The position numbers were made by a program, and so were the translations under genes. The notes under the pieces are model-generated. The model searched no databases, had not been told where the DNA came from, and saw nothing but the letters and a program-made list of their open reading frames with translations. Positions 1 to 9,323 of a stretch of DNA of 64,000 nucleotides are shown piece by piece (position 1 is the first letter of the stretch; every line of letters starts with the position of its first letter). The stretch is from Streptomyces regalis (GTDB taxonomy: Bacteria > Actinomycetota > Actinomycetes > Streptomycetales > Streptomycetaceae), in contig NZ_LLZG01000081.1 in NCBI RefSeq assembly GCF_001509475.1, positions 78,885 through 142,884 of the forward strand, given 5' to 3'.

Positions 1-1208
1 GTGCCGCAGTTCGGGCAGGGGTCGCCTTCCTGCACGACCACGACGTCGACGTACGCGTCGACCTCGAAGTCACGGCCCGCGACGACGTTCTTCGCGTGCA
101 CGCCCTCCTTGTTGGCGCCGGTGATCCAGGAGGTGCCGGGGGCCACGCGCGGGTCGGCGAGGTACTTGACCTTCTCGCCGAGGCCCTGCGGGCCGACGTA
201 GCCGCGGACCAGGTCCGGGCGGCCCGCGAAGTCCGCCTCGGTGACCATCTCGACGGCGGCCGGGGCGAAGTGGGCCTCGACCTTGTCCATGTCGACCTCG
301 CGGTCGCCGGGGACACCGACGGCGACGATCTCGCCGTCGACCTTCACCAGGAGGTTCTTGAGGGTGGCGGAGGCCTCGACACCGAGGTGGGCGGCGAGGG
401 TCTCGATGGTCGGGGTGTCGGGGGTGGGGATCTCCTCGGCGGCCGGGACGGCGGAGCCGTCCACCGGCTTCAGCTCGTACGAGATCGCCTCGGTGTTGGC
501 CGCGAAGTCGCAGTTCGGGCAGTCGGCGAAGGTGTCCTCGCCGGCGCCGGCCGGGGCGAGGAACTCCTCCGACTTGGAGCCGCCCATCGCGCCGGCGGTG
601 GCGGCGCAGATGCGGTAGTCGAGGCCGAGGCGCGCGAAGATCTTCTGGTAGGCCGCGCGGTGCAGGGCGTAGGACTGGGCGAGGCCCTCGTCCTCCGTGT
701 CGAAGGAGTAGGAGTCCTTCATCAGGAACTCGCGGCCGCGCAGGATGCCGGCCCGGGGGCGGGCCTCGTCGCGGTACTTGTGCTGGATCTGGTAGAGGAT
801 GACCGGCAGGTCCTTGTAGGAGGACGCCTGGTCCTTCACCAACAGGGTGAAGATCTCCTCGTGGGTCGGGCCGAGCAGGTAGTCGCCGCCCTTGCGGTCC
901 TTGAGCCGGAACAGCTCCTGGCCGTACTCGTCCCAGCGGCCCGTCGCGTCGTACGGCTCACGCGGCAGCAGCGCGGGGAGCAGCACCTCCTGGGCGCCGA
1001 TCGCGTCCATCTCCTCGCGGACGATGCGCTCCACATTGGCGAGCACCCGCTTGCCGAGGGGCAGCCACGACCAGATGCCGGCCGCCGTGCGGCGGACGTA
1101 GCCGGCGCGGACGAGCAGCTTGTGGCTGAGGACCTCGGCGTCCGCCGGGTCGTCGCGCAGCGTCTTCGCCATCAACTGGGACATGCGCTGGACCGGTGCG
1201 TTCGCCAT
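1..1208 (-). CDS. proS: Prolyl-tRNA synthetase, 3' end off the window
   Basis: Charges tRNA-Pro with proline in the cytoplasm. The visible ~402 residues begin [20 protein letters not shown] and carry the class II core: the N-terminal [13 protein letters not shown] segment, motif 2 around [20 protein letters not shown], and then the editing insertion domain from about residue 220 that marks the bacterial-type enzyme ([20 protein letters not shown]). The reading frame is still open at base 1, so the rest of the insertion domain, motif 3 and the anticodon-binding domain lie outside. The ATG at 1208 is preceded on the minus strand by purine-rich sequence. It is the last gene of a minus-strand series that includes ispG. 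Nothing looks degraded. Identification is firm. Confidence 0.97.
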   Translation of the reverse strand, partial: MANAPVQRMSQLMAKTLRDDPADAEVLSHKLLVRAGYVRRTAAGIWSWLPLGKRVLANVERIVREEMDAIGAQEVLLPALLPREPYDATGRWDEYGQELFRLKDRKGGDYLLGPTHEEIFTLLVKDQASSYKDLPVILYQIQHKYRDEARPRAGILRGREFLMKDSYSFDTEDEGLAQSYALHRAAYQKIFARLGLDYRICAATAGAMGGSKSEEFLAPAGAGEDTFADCPNCDFAANTEAISYELKPVDGSAVPAAEEIPTPDTPTIETLAAHLGVEASATLKNLLVKVDGEIVAVGVPGDREVDMDKVEAHFAPAAVEMVTEADFAGRPDLVRGYVGPQGLGEKVKYLADPRVAPGTSWITGANKEGVHAKNVVAGRDFEVDAYVDVVVVQEGDPCPNCG

Positions 1209-1279
1209 GGTTCTCGTACTCCTGCTGGTTTGGGTTATGGCAGGAGGTTAGCCGGGCGGTACGGGACGGTGGAAATCGG

Positions 1280-1846
1280 TTAACGGCGGCGGAGCGGGAG
1301 CGGGGCGCCCATGACGGCGTACGGCTTCGGGGCGCTGGGGAAGAGGACCTGGCGGGCGAGGTCCTGGTAGCCGAGGGAGCGGTAGAGGCCGCGGGCCGGG
1401 CTTTCGACGTCGATCGCCGAGAGGATCGAGCGGGGTTCGGTGGCGGCGTCCGTGATCGTGGTGATCAGGGAGCGGCCCACGCCGCGGTTCTGGTAGCGCG
1501 GGTGGACGTGGAGTTCCGTGATGACGAAGGAGTTGTCGAGCCAGTCGTCGTAGCCCTGGGCTCGGAGGTAGGGCTCCACGACGGTGGACCACCAGTGGGT
1601 GCGGTCGTTGGGCATGCCGTAGACGAAGCCGACGAGGTTGCCTCCGGCGGTTGCGCCGAGGGCCCTTGCTCCCGGGTAGGTCATGTGGCGCAGGACGATC
1701 TGGCGGCGTACGGCTACCTCGTCGGGGCCGAGGCCGAAGGCTACGGCTTGGACTGCGAGGGCTTCGTCGACTCGGGCCGAGAGGTCCAGGGGGCCGATCA
1801 CGATGTCGTCGGGTTGGCGGCGGTGTGCGTGACCGGGAAGGCGCAT
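1280..1846 (-). CDS. GNAT-family N-acetyltransferase
   Basis: A 188-residue single-domain acetyltransferase. The acetyl-CoA binding signature is clear: a beta-strand ITELHVHPRYQNRGVGRSL (motif A, Q/RxxGxG/A as QNRGVGRS) followed by the motif B region AIDVESPARGLYRSLGYQ. The substrate cannot be told from sequence; it could be a small molecule, a peptide N-terminus or a protein lysine. The N-terminal 15 residues are basic and poorly conserved-looking, so the true start could be slightly downstream, but ATG 1846 is the only good candidate. It is encoded on the same strand as the next GNAT gene, but a 115-base gap holding a dispersed repeat separates them. Confidence 0.85.
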   Translation of the reverse strand: MRLPGHAHRRQPDDIVIGPLDLSARVDEALAVQAVAFGLGPDEVAVRRQIVLRHMTYPGARALGATAGGNLVGFVYGMPNDRTHWWSTVVEPYLRAQGYDDWLDNSFVITELHVHPRYQNRGVGRSLITTITDAATEPRSILSAIDVESPARGLYRSLGYQDLARQVLFPSAPKPYAVMGAPLPLRRR

Positions 1847-1904
1847 GTGGGGAGCCTACAGGGGGGGTTCGCGCTGTGTTCCGGGTGCGGCTCAGCTGTG
1901 GTTG

Positions 1905-1953
1905 CTCGCGCCCACGCGGCGGAGCCGCATGTCGACAACGGCCCCGCGCCCCT
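1905..1953. repeat. Dispersed GC-rich repeat, family A copy 1
   Basis: About 49 bases beginning CTCGCGCCCACGCGGCGG and ending GGCCCCGCGCCCCTGG, lying between the two GNAT genes, just past the stop of the upstream one. The same sequence recurs at 2951-3010 and, inverted, at 21655-21706 and 58600-58660. The central GCGG/CCGC can form a short hairpin. It was probably spread through the genome as an intergenic element. Confidence 0.7.
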
Positions 1954-1961
1954 GGAGGGTT

Positions 1962-2810
1962 TCAGAACAGGACACTCATGAAGGCGCCGACCTCCTGGAA
2001 GCCCACCCTGTGGTACGTCCGCCTCGCCGCCGTGTTGAAGTCGTTCACGTACAGGCTCACCACCGGGGCCACGTCCGCCAGGGCGTAGCGCAGTACCGCC
2101 GCCATCCCGGGGGCCGCCAGGCCCTGGCCCCGGTACTCGGGGGCCACCCACACGCCCTGGATCTGGCAGGCGCGGTCCGTCGCGGCGCCGATCTCGGCCT
2201 TGAAGACGACCTTGCCGTTGTGGTCGAGGCGGGCGAAGGAGCGGCCGGAGCCGACGAGTTCGGCGACCCGGGCCTGGTAGAGGAGCCCGCCGTCGCCCGC
2301 CAGCGGCGATACGCCGACCTCCTCGGTGAACATCGCCACGCACGCCGGCAGGATCGTCTCCATCTCGTCCTTGCGGATGCGGCGGACGTACGGATCCGGG
2401 GTGATGTCGGTCGGCATGCGGTCGGTGACCATGAGGGGTTGGTGGCGACGGACCTCGCGGGCCGGGCCCCAGCTGGGTTCCAGCAGGCGCCACAGCTGGG
2501 CGGTGGATTCGGCGGGGCCGACGATGGAGGAGCAGCGGCGGCCCGCGCGCCGGGCGCGGTCGGCGAAGGCCCGTACCGCTCGGGGGCCCGCGCAGATCGG
2601 GACGAGGTTGGCGCCCGCGTAGCACAGGGACGTCAGCATGCCGCCCTCGTACCAGCCCCACATCTCGCCGCCGAGGCGCCAGGGGTCGAGGCCGGCGATC
2701 TGGACGCGGGACGTCACGAAGGCGTTCGCGACCGGCTCGCGGTCGAGTACGGCGAGCGCTGCGTCCAGGTCGCTCGGTTCGAGCACCCGTGAGGTGGTCT
2801 GGGTCAACAC
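1962..2810 (-). CDS. GNAT acetyltransferase with N-terminal DUF4081-type domain
   Basis: About 282 residues from GTG 2810 (an ATG at 2849 in the same frame would add 13 residues). I prefer the GTG because GTGAGG lies about 7 bases upstream and the protein then starts with the conserved-looking VLTQTTSRVLEPSDL. Two halves are visible: an N-terminal domain (to about residue 130) containing ANAFVTSRVQIAGLDPWRLGG, which resembles the DUF4081 module found before GNAT domains in actinobacteria, and a C-terminal GNAT domain with the acetyl-CoA motif GVWVAPEYRGQGLAAPGMAA and SLYVNDFNTAARRTYHRVGF. Such proteins are usually unassigned acetyltransferases. It follows ispG in the same direction. Substrate unknown. 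Confidence 0.85.
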   Translation of the reverse strand: MLTQTTSRVLEPSDLDAALAVLDREPVANAFVTSRVQIAGLDPWRLGGEMWGWYEGGMLTSLCYAGANLVPICAGPRAVRAFADRARRAGRRCSSIVGPAESTAQLWRLLEPSWGPAREVRRHQPLMVTDRMPTDITPDPYVRRIRKDEMETILPACVAMFTEEVGVSPLAGDGGLLYQARVAELVGSGRSFARLDHNGKVVFKAEIGAATDRACQIQGVWVAPEYRGQGLAAPGMAAVLRYALADVAPVVSLYVNDFNTAARRTYHRVGFQEVGAFMSVLF

Positions 2811-2950
2811 GTACGGGGCCTCACGCTGGGGTTCTGCTGATCCCCGCACTGTACCTGCGGAAGCTGGGCCACGCCGCCCTCTGGCTGCGCCGCTGGGCCG
2901 GGCGCCTAGGAGCTCGGGCCGCTGGGAGGGTTGGCGGCTGCGGGTAGTGG

Positions 2951-3010
2951 GGGCTGGTCGCGCCCACGCGGCAGAGCCGCATATCGATACAGCCCCGCGC
3001 CCCTTGGGGG
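2951..3010. repeat. Dispersed GC-rich repeat, family A copy 2
   Basis: Second copy of the repeat at 1905-1953, same orientation, in the 230-base gap between the stop of ispG (3040) and the GNAT start. It contains the GCGCCCACGCGGC block followed by GAGCCGCATATCGATACAG and CCCCGCGCCCCTTGGGG. The rest of this gap holds no gene I can support. It may serve as the 3' end structure of the ispG transcript. Confidence 0.7.
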
Positions 3011-3039
3011 CCTGCGGCCCCCCACCAGCCCGTCCGGCT

Positions 3040-4197
3040 TCAGCCCGCCACCGCCACCGACGGCTCGCCCGACTCCACGCCGTCCGCCTCCATCTGTTCG
3101 GCCAGCTTCATGGCCTCCTCGATGAGGGTCTCGACGATCTTGGACTCGGGGACGGTCTTGATGACCTCGCCCTTCACGAAGATCTGGCCCTTGCCGTTGC
3201 CGGAGGCGACGCCGAGGTCGGCCTCGCGGGCCTCGCCGGGGCCGTTCACCACGCAGCCCATGACGGCGACGCGGAGGGGGACCTCCATGCCGGTCAGGCC
3301 GGCCGTGACCTCCTCGGCCAGCTTGTAGACGTCGACCTGGGCGCGGCCGCAGGACGGGCAGGAGACGATTTCCAGGCCGCGCTGCTTGAGGTTCAGGGAC
3401 TCCAGGATCTGGATGCCGACCTTCACTTCTTCGGCGGGGGGAGCCGACAGGGACACGCGGATCGTGTCGCCGATGCCCTGGGAGAGGAGGGCTCCGAAGG
3501 CCACCGCCGACTTGATCGTGCCCTGGAAGGCGGGGCCCGCCTCGGTGACGCCGAGGTGGAGCGGGTAGTCGCACTGAGCGGCCAGCTGCTTGTACGCCTC
3601 GATCATGATGACCGGGTCGTTGTGCTTGACCGAGATCTTGATGTCCCGGAAGTCGTGCTCCTCGAAGAGGGACGCCTCCCAGAGCGCCGATTCGACGAGG
3701 GCCTCGGGCGTCGCCTTGCCGTACTTCTGGAGGAGGCGCCGGTCCAGGGAGCCGGCGTTGACGCCGATGCGGATCGGGGTGCCGTGGTCCTTGGCGGCCC
3801 GCGCGATCTCCTTGACCTTGTCGTCGAACTGCTTGATGTTGCCAGGGTTCACGCGGACCGCGGCGCAACCGGCCTCGATCGCGGCGAAGACGTACTTCGG
3901 CTGGAAGTGGATGTCCGCGATGACGGGGATCTGGGACTTGCGGGCGATGGTCGCGAGGGCGTCGGCGTCGTCCTGGGTCGGGCAGGCCACGCGCACGATC
4001 TGGCAGCCGGAGGCCGTGAGCTCGGCGATCTGCTGGAGGGTGGCGCCGATGTCGGACGTACGGGTCGTGGTCATCGACTGCACGGACACCGGGGCGTCTC
4101 CGCCTACCGCCACGGAGCCGACCTGGATCTGCCGGCTCTGCCGGCGCTCGGCAACCCTGGTCGGAACGGACGGCATGCCGAGAGAAATCGCAGTCAT
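3040..4197 (-). CDS. ispG: 4-hydroxy-3-methylbut-2-enyl diphosphate synthase (IspG/GcpE)
   Basis: Penultimate step of the MEP isoprenoid pathway: reductive conversion of methylerythritol cyclodiphosphate to HMBPP using a [4Fe-4S] cluster. The 385-residue protein starts [14 protein letters not shown] at ATG 4197. The TIM-barrel half carries [35 protein letters not shown] and [17 protein letters not shown]. The C-terminal half has the cluster-binding cysteines in [17 protein letters not shown] and the ferredoxin-dependent family signature [17 protein letters not shown]. Length is normal for the bacterial two-domain form. It lies downstream of the protease gene and dxr on the same strand, but a strong hairpin (4354-4386) lies between, so it may also have its own promoter in 4198-4353. 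Confidence 0.97.
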   Translation of the reverse strand: MTAISLGMPSVPTRVAERRQSRQIQVGSVAVGGDAPVSVQSMTTTRTSDIGATLQQIAELTASGCQIVRVACPTQDDADALATIARKSQIPVIADIHFQPKYVFAAIEAGCAAVRVNPGNIKQFDDKVKEIARAAKDHGTPIRIGVNAGSLDRRLLQKYGKATPEALVESALWEASLFEEHDFRDIKISVKHNDPVIMIEAYKQLAAQCDYPLHLGVTEAGPAFQGTIKSAVAFGALLSQGIGDTIRVSLSAPPAEEVKVGIQILESLNLKQRGLEIVSCPSCGRAQVDVYKLAEEVTAGLTGMEVPLRVAVMGCVVNGPGEAREADLGVASGNGKGQIFVKGEVIKTVPESKIVETLIEEAMKLAEQMEADGVESGEPSVAVAG

Positions 4198-4353
4198 CTG
4201 CTGTGCAACCCCAAGTCGTGGATCAAGGTCCGGTCCCGTCAGCGGCGGGCTCCAGGCTTCGAGATTACGGTACGGGGCCTCACGCCAGCACTCCCCCACC
4301 TCGAATGCACTCGGCGGGGGGACCCCCATCGCCCCGTAAACCCACTCAATGGA

Positions 4354-4386
4354 AGGCGGCCCGGGACATAGGATCCCGGGCCGCCT
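4354..4386 (-). terminator. Hairpin between the protease gene and ispG
   Basis: A perfect 13-bp stem (AGGCGGCCCGGGA paired with TCCCGGGCCGCCT) with a 7-base loop, 15 bases past the stop codon of the intramembrane protease gene. No T-run follows, which is usual for Streptomyces terminators. It probably ends or attenuates the dxr-protease transcript before ispG. Between it and ispG lies a GGGGGGACCCCCAT block similar to the one inside the gene at 51033-51674. Confidence 0.7.
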
Positions 4387-4400
4387 CGAACGCCGTATGA

Positions 4401-5705
4401 CTAGGAGATTCTGACCGGGTTAACGACGTCCGCGACCAGCACCAGCAGCGTGAAGCAGATGAAGATTCCGGCGACCACGTACGCCACCGGCATCAGCTTC
4501 GCCACATCGAACGGGCCCGGGTCCGGGCGGCGCAGCACCTTCGCCGTGTTGCGGCGCAGCGACTCCCACAGGGCGCCCGCGATATGGCCGCCGTCGAGCG
4601 GCAGCAGCGGGAGCATGTTGAACAGGAACAGGGAGAGGTTGAAGCCGGCCAGGAGGAAGACGAAGGTGGCCAGCTGTTGCGAGGCCGGGATGTCCAGCGT
4701 CGCGATCTCGCCGCTCACCCTTGCCGCGCCCACGATGCCCATCGGGGAGTCCGGTTCGCGCGGGCCGTCGCCGAAGGCCGCGTCCCACAGGGCGGGGATC
4801 TTGGAGGGCAGGGCGACGAGGGAGTCGACGGCGTCGCCGACCCGGTCGGTCATCCAGGTCACCGAGTCGCCGAAGTCCTGCTTGACGACGCCGGTGGCGG
4901 CGCTGAAGCCGAGGAAGCCGGCCTGGACGTAGTCGTCCTTGACGTACGACCCGCCGGCGTCCTTCTTCACGACCCAGTTGGTGGCGATCTTCGCGTGCAG
5001 GGTCAGTTCCTCGCCCTTGCGGTCGACGACGATCGGGACGTTCTCGCCGGCGCTCTCGCGGATCAGGTCGGAGAGGGTGTTCCAGTCCTCGGTCCGTACG
5101 CCGTCGAAGGAGACGATCTTGTCGCCGGCCTTCATGCCCGCGGCCGCGGCCGGGGACTCGGCGTCGGACGCCTTGCAGTCCTCGCGCTTCTCGGTCTGCG
5201 CGATGACGCACTTGGAGACCGAGCTGACGGTGGTGGTCTGCTGCTGGATGCCGAAGCCCATCAGCACGGTGAGGAACAGGGCCACCGCGAGGACGAGGTT
5301 CATGAAGGGGCCCGCGAACATCACGATCACGCGCTTCCACGGCTTGCGCGTGTAGAACAGGCGGGCCTCGTCGCCGGGGCGCAGCTCCTCGTAGGACTGT
5401 GCGCGGGCGTCCTCGATCATGCCGCGCCAGGGCGAGGTGGAGCGGGCTTCCAGTCTGCCGTCGGGGCCGGGCGGGAACATGCCGATCATGCGGATGTAGC
5501 CACCGAACGGGATCGCCTTGATGCCGTACTCGGTCTCGCCCTTGTTCCGTGACCAGATGGTCGGGCCGAAGCCGACCATGTACTGCGGCACACGGATGCC
5601 GAACAGCTTGGCCGTGGACAGGTGGCCCAGCTCGTGCCAGGCGATCGAGAAGAGCAGCCCGACCGCGAACAGCACTATGCCGAGGATGAACATCAGGGTC
5701 GTCAT
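4401..5705 (-). CDS. M50 site-2 intramembrane zinc metalloprotease (RseP-type)
   Basis: Cleaves transmembrane substrates within the bilayer (regulated intramembrane proteolysis, for example of anti-sigma factors). The 434-residue protein starts [16 protein letters not shown] at ATG 5705. The first TM helix holds the zinc site HELGH (His24, Glu25, His28). A PDZ domain follows at about residues 160-260 ([19 protein letters not shown]), and the third zinc ligand is in the [15 protein letters not shown] motif near residue 385, inside the next TM helices. The ATG overlaps the dxr stop (ATGA, 5702-5705), so the two genes are translationally coupled. This dxr-protease-ispG order is conserved in actinobacteria. 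Its substrate cannot be named from here; the membrane-anchored sigma factor at 51943 is distant and only a speculative candidate. Confidence 0.95.
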   Translation of the reverse strand: MTTLMFILGIVLFAVGLLFSIAWHELGHLSTAKLFGIRVPQYMVGFGPTIWSRNKGETEYGIKAIPFGGYIRMIGMFPPGPDGRLEARSTSPWRGMIEDARAQSYEELRPGDEARLFYTRKPWKRVIVMFAGPFMNLVLAVALFLTVLMGFGIQQQTTTVSSVSKCVIAQTEKREDCKASDAESPAAAAGMKAGDKIVSFDGVRTEDWNTLSDLIRESAGENVPIVVDRKGEELTLHAKIATNWVVKKDAGGSYVKDDYVQAGFLGFSAATGVVKQDFGDSVTWMTDRVGDAVDSLVALPSKIPALWDAAFGDGPREPDSPMGIVGAARVSGEIATLDIPASQQLATFVFLLAGFNLSLFLFNMLPLLPLDGGHIAGALWESLRRNTAKVLRRPDPGPFDVAKLMPVAYVVAGIFICFTLLVLVADVVNPVRIS

Positions 5706-7159
5706 GCACGGGCCTCCGCCGTGTGTGCCGCCAGTTCCTGTGCCCGCCTGCGGGCCCAGGTCTCCGCTTCGAGGACGTCCGCGACGGTGAGTGAAGTTCC
5801 CGTCTGCGGGGTGCCGTGCTCCTCCACCACCCTCGTCACGGTCTCCATGATCCCGTTGAACGGCAGTGCGCCGGACCGGAAGGACTCCACGCACTCCTCG
5901 TTGGCCGCATTGAACACCGCGGGTGCCGTGCCCGCGAGCTCGCCCACGTGCCGCGCCAGGTTGACCGACGGGAACGCGTCGTTGTCGAGCGGGAAGAACT
6001 CCCAGGTCGACGCCTTGCTCCAGTCGAAGGTGGGCGCCGCGTCGGGGACGCGCTCCGGCCAGCCGAGGCCGATGGCGATCGGGCCGCGCATGTCGGGGGG
6101 CGTCGCCTGGGCGATCGTGGATCCGTCCGTGAACTCAACCATCGAGTGAACATACGACTGGGGATGCACGACCACCTCAATGCGGTCGAAGGAAATGTCG
6201 TAGAGCAGGTGCGCCTCGATGACCTCCAGGCCCTTGTTGACGAGGGTCGCGGAGTTGATCGTGATGACCGGGCCCATGGCCCAGGTGGGATGCGCGAGGG
6301 CGTCCTCGACCGTCACGTTCGCCAGCTCGGCCTTCGTGCGGCCGCGGAAGGGGCCGCCGGACGCCGTGACGACGAGCTTGCGTACGTCCGCGCGCGTGCC
6401 GGACGCCAGCGCCTGGAACAGGGCGGCGTGCTCGGAGTCGACCGGGATGATCTGCCCGGGTTTGGCGAGCGCCTTGACCAGCGGGCCGCCGACGATGAGG
6501 GACTCCTTGTTGGCGAGCGCGAGGGTGCGGCCCGCCTCCAGGGCGGCGAGGGTGGGGGCGAGGCCGATGGAGCCGGTGATGCCGTTCAGGACGGTGTGGC
6601 AGTCGGAGGCGGCGACCTGCGTGGCCGCCTCCGGGCCGGCGAGAATCTCGGGGAGCGGCTCCCCCGTGCCGTACTGGGCCGTCAGAGCTTCCCGCAGTGC
6701 CGGTACGACGTCCTCGCGGGCGACCGCGACGGTCCGCGCCCTCAGCCGGTACGCCTGTTCGGCGAGGAGGGCGACCCGGCCGCCGTTGGCGGACAGGGCG
6801 GTGACCCGGAACCGGTCGGGGTTGCGCAGCACGAGGTCGATGGCCTGGGTGCCGATCGAGCCGGTGGAGCCGAGGATCACCACGTCCTTGGGGCCGTCGC
6901 CCGCTACGGGGTCGTAGACCAGATGTGGATCGGCGAGGGCGCGGGGCGGAAGCCCCGTCGTCCGCCCGGAGGGTGGGTCCTGCGCCCGCCGCGGAGCGGC
7001 TGATGTCGCCAGTAGGTGCGTGCTCTCGCCGTGCCGGGCGTTGGCCCACGTACTGGATGTACTTGGGTCAGCGCCCGGTGCGGCGAGAGTGCGTGCATGG
7101 CGTCGCAGGGCAGACGGGGCTTCCGCCCCGCGCCCTCGGGGGGCTGGACTGTCGCTCAT
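5702..7159 (-). CDS. dxr: 1-deoxy-D-xylulose 5-phosphate reductoisomerase (DXR) with an extra N-terminal block
   Basis: First committed MEP-pathway enzyme, NADPH-dependent conversion of DXP to MEP. The family core is complete: NADPH-binding [20 protein letters not shown], the [12 protein letters not shown] segment, substrate/metal site [13 protein letters not shown] and [12 protein letters not shown], and [21 protein letters not shown]. The protein is 485 residues from ATG 7159, about 70 longer than usual. The surplus is residues 8-76, a low-complexity stretch rich in A, P and R, which coincides with a 205-bp inverted-repeat element (6934-7138). Removing that element plus a 2-base flank duplication (207 bases) restores an uninterrupted frame reading [15 protein letters not shown]. 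Alternatively translation starts inside the block at an unrecognised codon. The enzyme itself should be functional. Confidence 0.95.
   Translation of the reverse strand: MSDSPAPRGRGAEAPSALRRHARTLAAPGADPSTSSTWANARHGESTHLLATSAAPRRAQDPPSGRTTGLPPRALADPHLVYDPVAGDGPKDVVILGSTGSIGTQAIDLVLRNPDRFRVTALSANGGRVALLAEQAYRLRARTVAVAREDVVPALREALTAQYGTGEPLPEILAGPEAATQVAASDCHTVLNGITGSIGLAPTLAALEAGRTLALANKESLIVGGPLVKALAKPGQIIPVDSEHAALFQALASGTRADVRKLVVTASGGPFRGRTKAELANVTVEDALAHPTWAMGPVITINSATLVNKGLEVIEAHLLYDISFDRIEVVVHPQSYVHSMVEFTDGSTIAQATPPDMRGPIAIGLGWPERVPDAAPTFDWSKASTWEFFPLDNDAFPSVNLARHVGELAGTAPAVFNAANEECVESFRSGALPFNGIMETVTRVVEEHGTPQTGTSLTVADVLEAETWARRRAQELAAHTAEARA
6934..7138. mobile_element. MITE-like inverted-repeat element inside dxr
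   Basis: The ends are a perfect 26-bp inverted repeat (6934-6959 and 7113-7138, starting CGAGGGCGCGGGGCGG). Each arm contains its own GGGGC/GCCCC mini-hairpin. Nested inside is a second, imperfect inverted repeat with 38-base arms (7016-7053 and 7059-7096), differing at several positions, mostly G-T compatible. The element is 205 bases long and flanked by GG on both sides. It has no transposase gene. It reads through in the dxr frame. The insertion history is inference; the repeats are directly visible. Confidence 0.65.
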
Positions 7160-7225
7160 CCCCCCATTGTGGCCGTAACGGCTGTCGGGAAGGACAGGGC
7201 GTCCCCATCGGGCGGGTAACAGGAT

Positions 7226-7273
7226 GGTGAGGGGTCGCCGCAGGCTGTGACTGGCGGGCGGTGACCCCTCACC
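7226..7273 (-). terminator. Hairpin downstream of the acyl-CoA dehydrogenase gene
   Basis: Perfect 11-bp inverted repeat (GGTGAGGGGTC and GACCCCTCACC) with a 26-base GC-rich loop, just past the acyl-CoA dehydrogenase stop at 7279 and before the dxr start. It likely separates the two transcripts; the dxr promoter would then lie in or near it. Confidence 0.5.
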
Positions 7274-7278
7274 GCGGG

Positions 7279-9213
7279 TCACCTGATCGGGCGGTGCACG
7301 TTCTCCCGTTCGCTCGGGCCCGGGGTCGCGTCGGCGATCCACGGGGCGCCGTCGTCCGACGGGTCGACGATGCCCTGCTCGAGCCACTCGTACGTGCCCG
7401 ACATCACGCCCTTGACCACCTTGCGGTCGAGGTCGTCGGTGTTGGACCACAGCCGGCCGAAGAGCTCCTCGATCCGCAGGCGGGACTGGTGGCAGAAGGC
7501 GTCGGCGAGCTGGTAGGCCTCGCGGCCGTGCTCGCCCTGGCCGCGCAGGTGCTCGGCGCGGACACAGGCCGCGCTCATGGCGAACAGCTCGGCGCCGATA
7601 TCGACGACGCGGCCGAGGAAGCCCTGCTTGGTCTCCATGCGGCCCTGCCAGCGGGACATGCCGTAGAAGGTGGAGCGGGCGAGCTTGCGCGACGTGCGTT
7701 CGACGTAGCGCAAGTGCGCGGAGAGGTCGACGCCGTGTTTGAACTCGCCGTACGAGTACGGCAGTTGGCCCTGGCCGGCGACCAGCTTCGGGAGCCACTT
7801 GGCGTAGAAGACACCGGCGTTCGCGCCCGCCTTCGCCTTGTCCTGGAGGGACTTGTCGGGGTCGATGAGGTCGCCGGCGACCGACAGGTGGGCGTCGACG
7901 GCCTCGCGGGCGATGAGGAGGTGCATGATCTCCGTCGAGCCCTCGAAGATGCGGTTGATGCGCAGGTCGCGCAGGACCTGTTCGGCGGGGACGGCGCGCT
8001 CGCCGCGGGCCCGGAGCGAGTCGGCCGTCTCGAAGCCGCGGCCGCCGCGGATCTGGACGAGTTCGTCGGCGATGAGCCAGGCCATCTCGGAGGCGTAGAG
8101 CTTGGCGAGGGCGCCTTCGATGCGGATGTCGTTGCGGTCCTCGTCGGCCATCTGCGAGGCGAGGTCGGTAACGGCCTCCAGGGCGAAGGTGGTGGCCGCG
8201 ATGAAGGAGATCTTCGAGCCGACGGCCTCGTGTGCGGCGAGCGGCTTGCCCCACTGCTCACGCGCCGCCGACCACTCGCGGGCGATCTTCAGGCACCACT
8301 TGCCGGCGGCGACGCAGGACGCGGGCAGGGACAGCCGCCCGGTGTTCAGCGTCGTGAGTGCGATCTTCAGGCCGGCGCCCTCGGGGCCGATGCGGTGGGC
8401 GGCGGGGACGCGGACCTGGTGGAAGCGGGTGACGCCGTTCTCGATGCCGCGCAGGCCCATGAAGGCGTTGCGGTTCTCGACGGTGATGCCGGGCGAGTTG
8501 GTCTCCACGACGAAGGCCGTGATGCCGCCCTTGTGGCCCTCCGACTTGGGCACGCGGGCCATGACGACGAGGAGGTCGGCGACTACGCCGTTGGTCGTCC
8601 ACAGCTTGACCCCGTCGAGGACGTAGTCGTCCCCGTCCGGCACGGCGGAGGTGGCGAGGCGGGCCGGGTCGGAGCCCACGTCGGGCTCGGTCAGCAGGAA
8701 GGCGCTGATGTCGGTGCGGGCGCAGCGTGGAAGGAACCGCTCCTTCTGCTCCGGGGTGCCGAAGAGCTTGAGCGGCTGCGGTACGCCGATCGACTGATGA
8801 GCGGACAGCAGCACGCCGATCGCCGGGGACGCCGAGCCGGCCAGGGTGAGGGCCTTGTTGTAGTAGACCTGGCCGAGGCCGAGCCCGCCGTACTTGGTGT
8901 CGATCTTCATGCCGAAGGCGCCGAGTTCCTTGAGCCCGTCGATCACGTCGTCGGGGATGCGGGCCTCGCGTTCGATGAGGGCGCCGTCGACCTTCGTCTC
9001 GACGAAGTCGCGCAGTTTGGCGAGGAACTCCTCGCCGCGCTGGGCGGCCTCGTCGGTGGGCATGGGGTGGGGGTGGATGAGGTCGAGGCGGAAGCGGCCG
9101 AGGAACAGTTCCTTGGCGAAGCTGGGCTTGCGCCATTCCTGTTGCCGGGCCGCCTCTGCCACCTGGCGGGCCTCACGCTCACTGACAGTGGGTTTCGAGG
9201 GTGCTGCGGACAT
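7279..9213 (-). CDS. Acyl-CoA dehydrogenase, long form with C-terminal extension
   Basis: FAD flavoenzyme catalysing alpha,beta-dehydrogenation of acyl-CoA. Of 644 residues, the first ~450 form the normal fold: an N-terminal helical domain, the FAD-binding beta-domain with AFLLTEPDVGSDPARL and LDGVKLWTTNGVVAD, and the C-terminal helical domain with QIRGGRGFETADSLRARGE. The catalytic base is expected at Glu424 in NRIFEGSTEIMHLL. A ~190-residue extension follows, as in very-long-chain (VLCAD/ACAD9-like) enzymes, rather than the ~380 residues of short-chain types. ATG 9213 is chosen over the in-frame GTG at 9222 because GAGG lies 8 bases upstream. Chain-length preference is inferred only from length. 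It stands alone between two hairpin or repeat regions. Confidence 0.93.
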   Translation of the reverse strand: MSAAPSKPTVSEREARQVAEAARQQEWRKPSFAKELFLGRFRLDLIHPHPMPTDEAAQRGEEFLAKLRDFVETKVDGALIEREARIPDDVIDGLKELGAFGMKIDTKYGGLGLGQVYYNKALTLAGSASPAIGVLLSAHQSIGVPQPLKLFGTPEQKERFLPRCARTDISAFLLTEPDVGSDPARLATSAVPDGDDYVLDGVKLWTTNGVVADLLVVMARVPKSEGHKGGITAFVVETNSPGITVENRNAFMGLRGIENGVTRFHQVRVPAAHRIGPEGAGLKIALTTLNTGRLSLPASCVAAGKWCLKIAREWSAAREQWGKPLAAHEAVGSKISFIAATTFALEAVTDLASQMADEDRNDIRIEGALAKLYASEMAWLIADELVQIRGGRGFETADSLRARGERAVPAEQVLRDLRINRIFEGSTEIMHLLIAREAVDAHLSVAGDLIDPDKSLQDKAKAGANAGVFYAKWLPKLVAGQGQLPYSYGEFKHGVDLSAHLRYVERTSRKLARSTFYGMSRWQGRMETKQGFLGRVVDIGAELFAMSAACVRAEHLRGQGEHGREAYQLADAFCHQSRLRIEELFGRLWSNTDDLDRKVVKGVMSGTYEWLEQGIVDPSDDGAPWIADATPGPSERENVHRPIR

Positions 9214-9323
9214 GAGGCTCACCTCGCCGCGAATCGGGATCTTGGGCCGTTTGGTTACCGACGGGTGCTACCCGATCGTATGTACCCGATTCCGGGCGGG
9301 GCCACCACCCCGCGCGCAGCCGT

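Noticed and set aside
2638..4371. A 577-codon plus-strand frame opposite ispG
   Set aside because: ispG is complete on the minus strand with its iron-sulfur cysteines.
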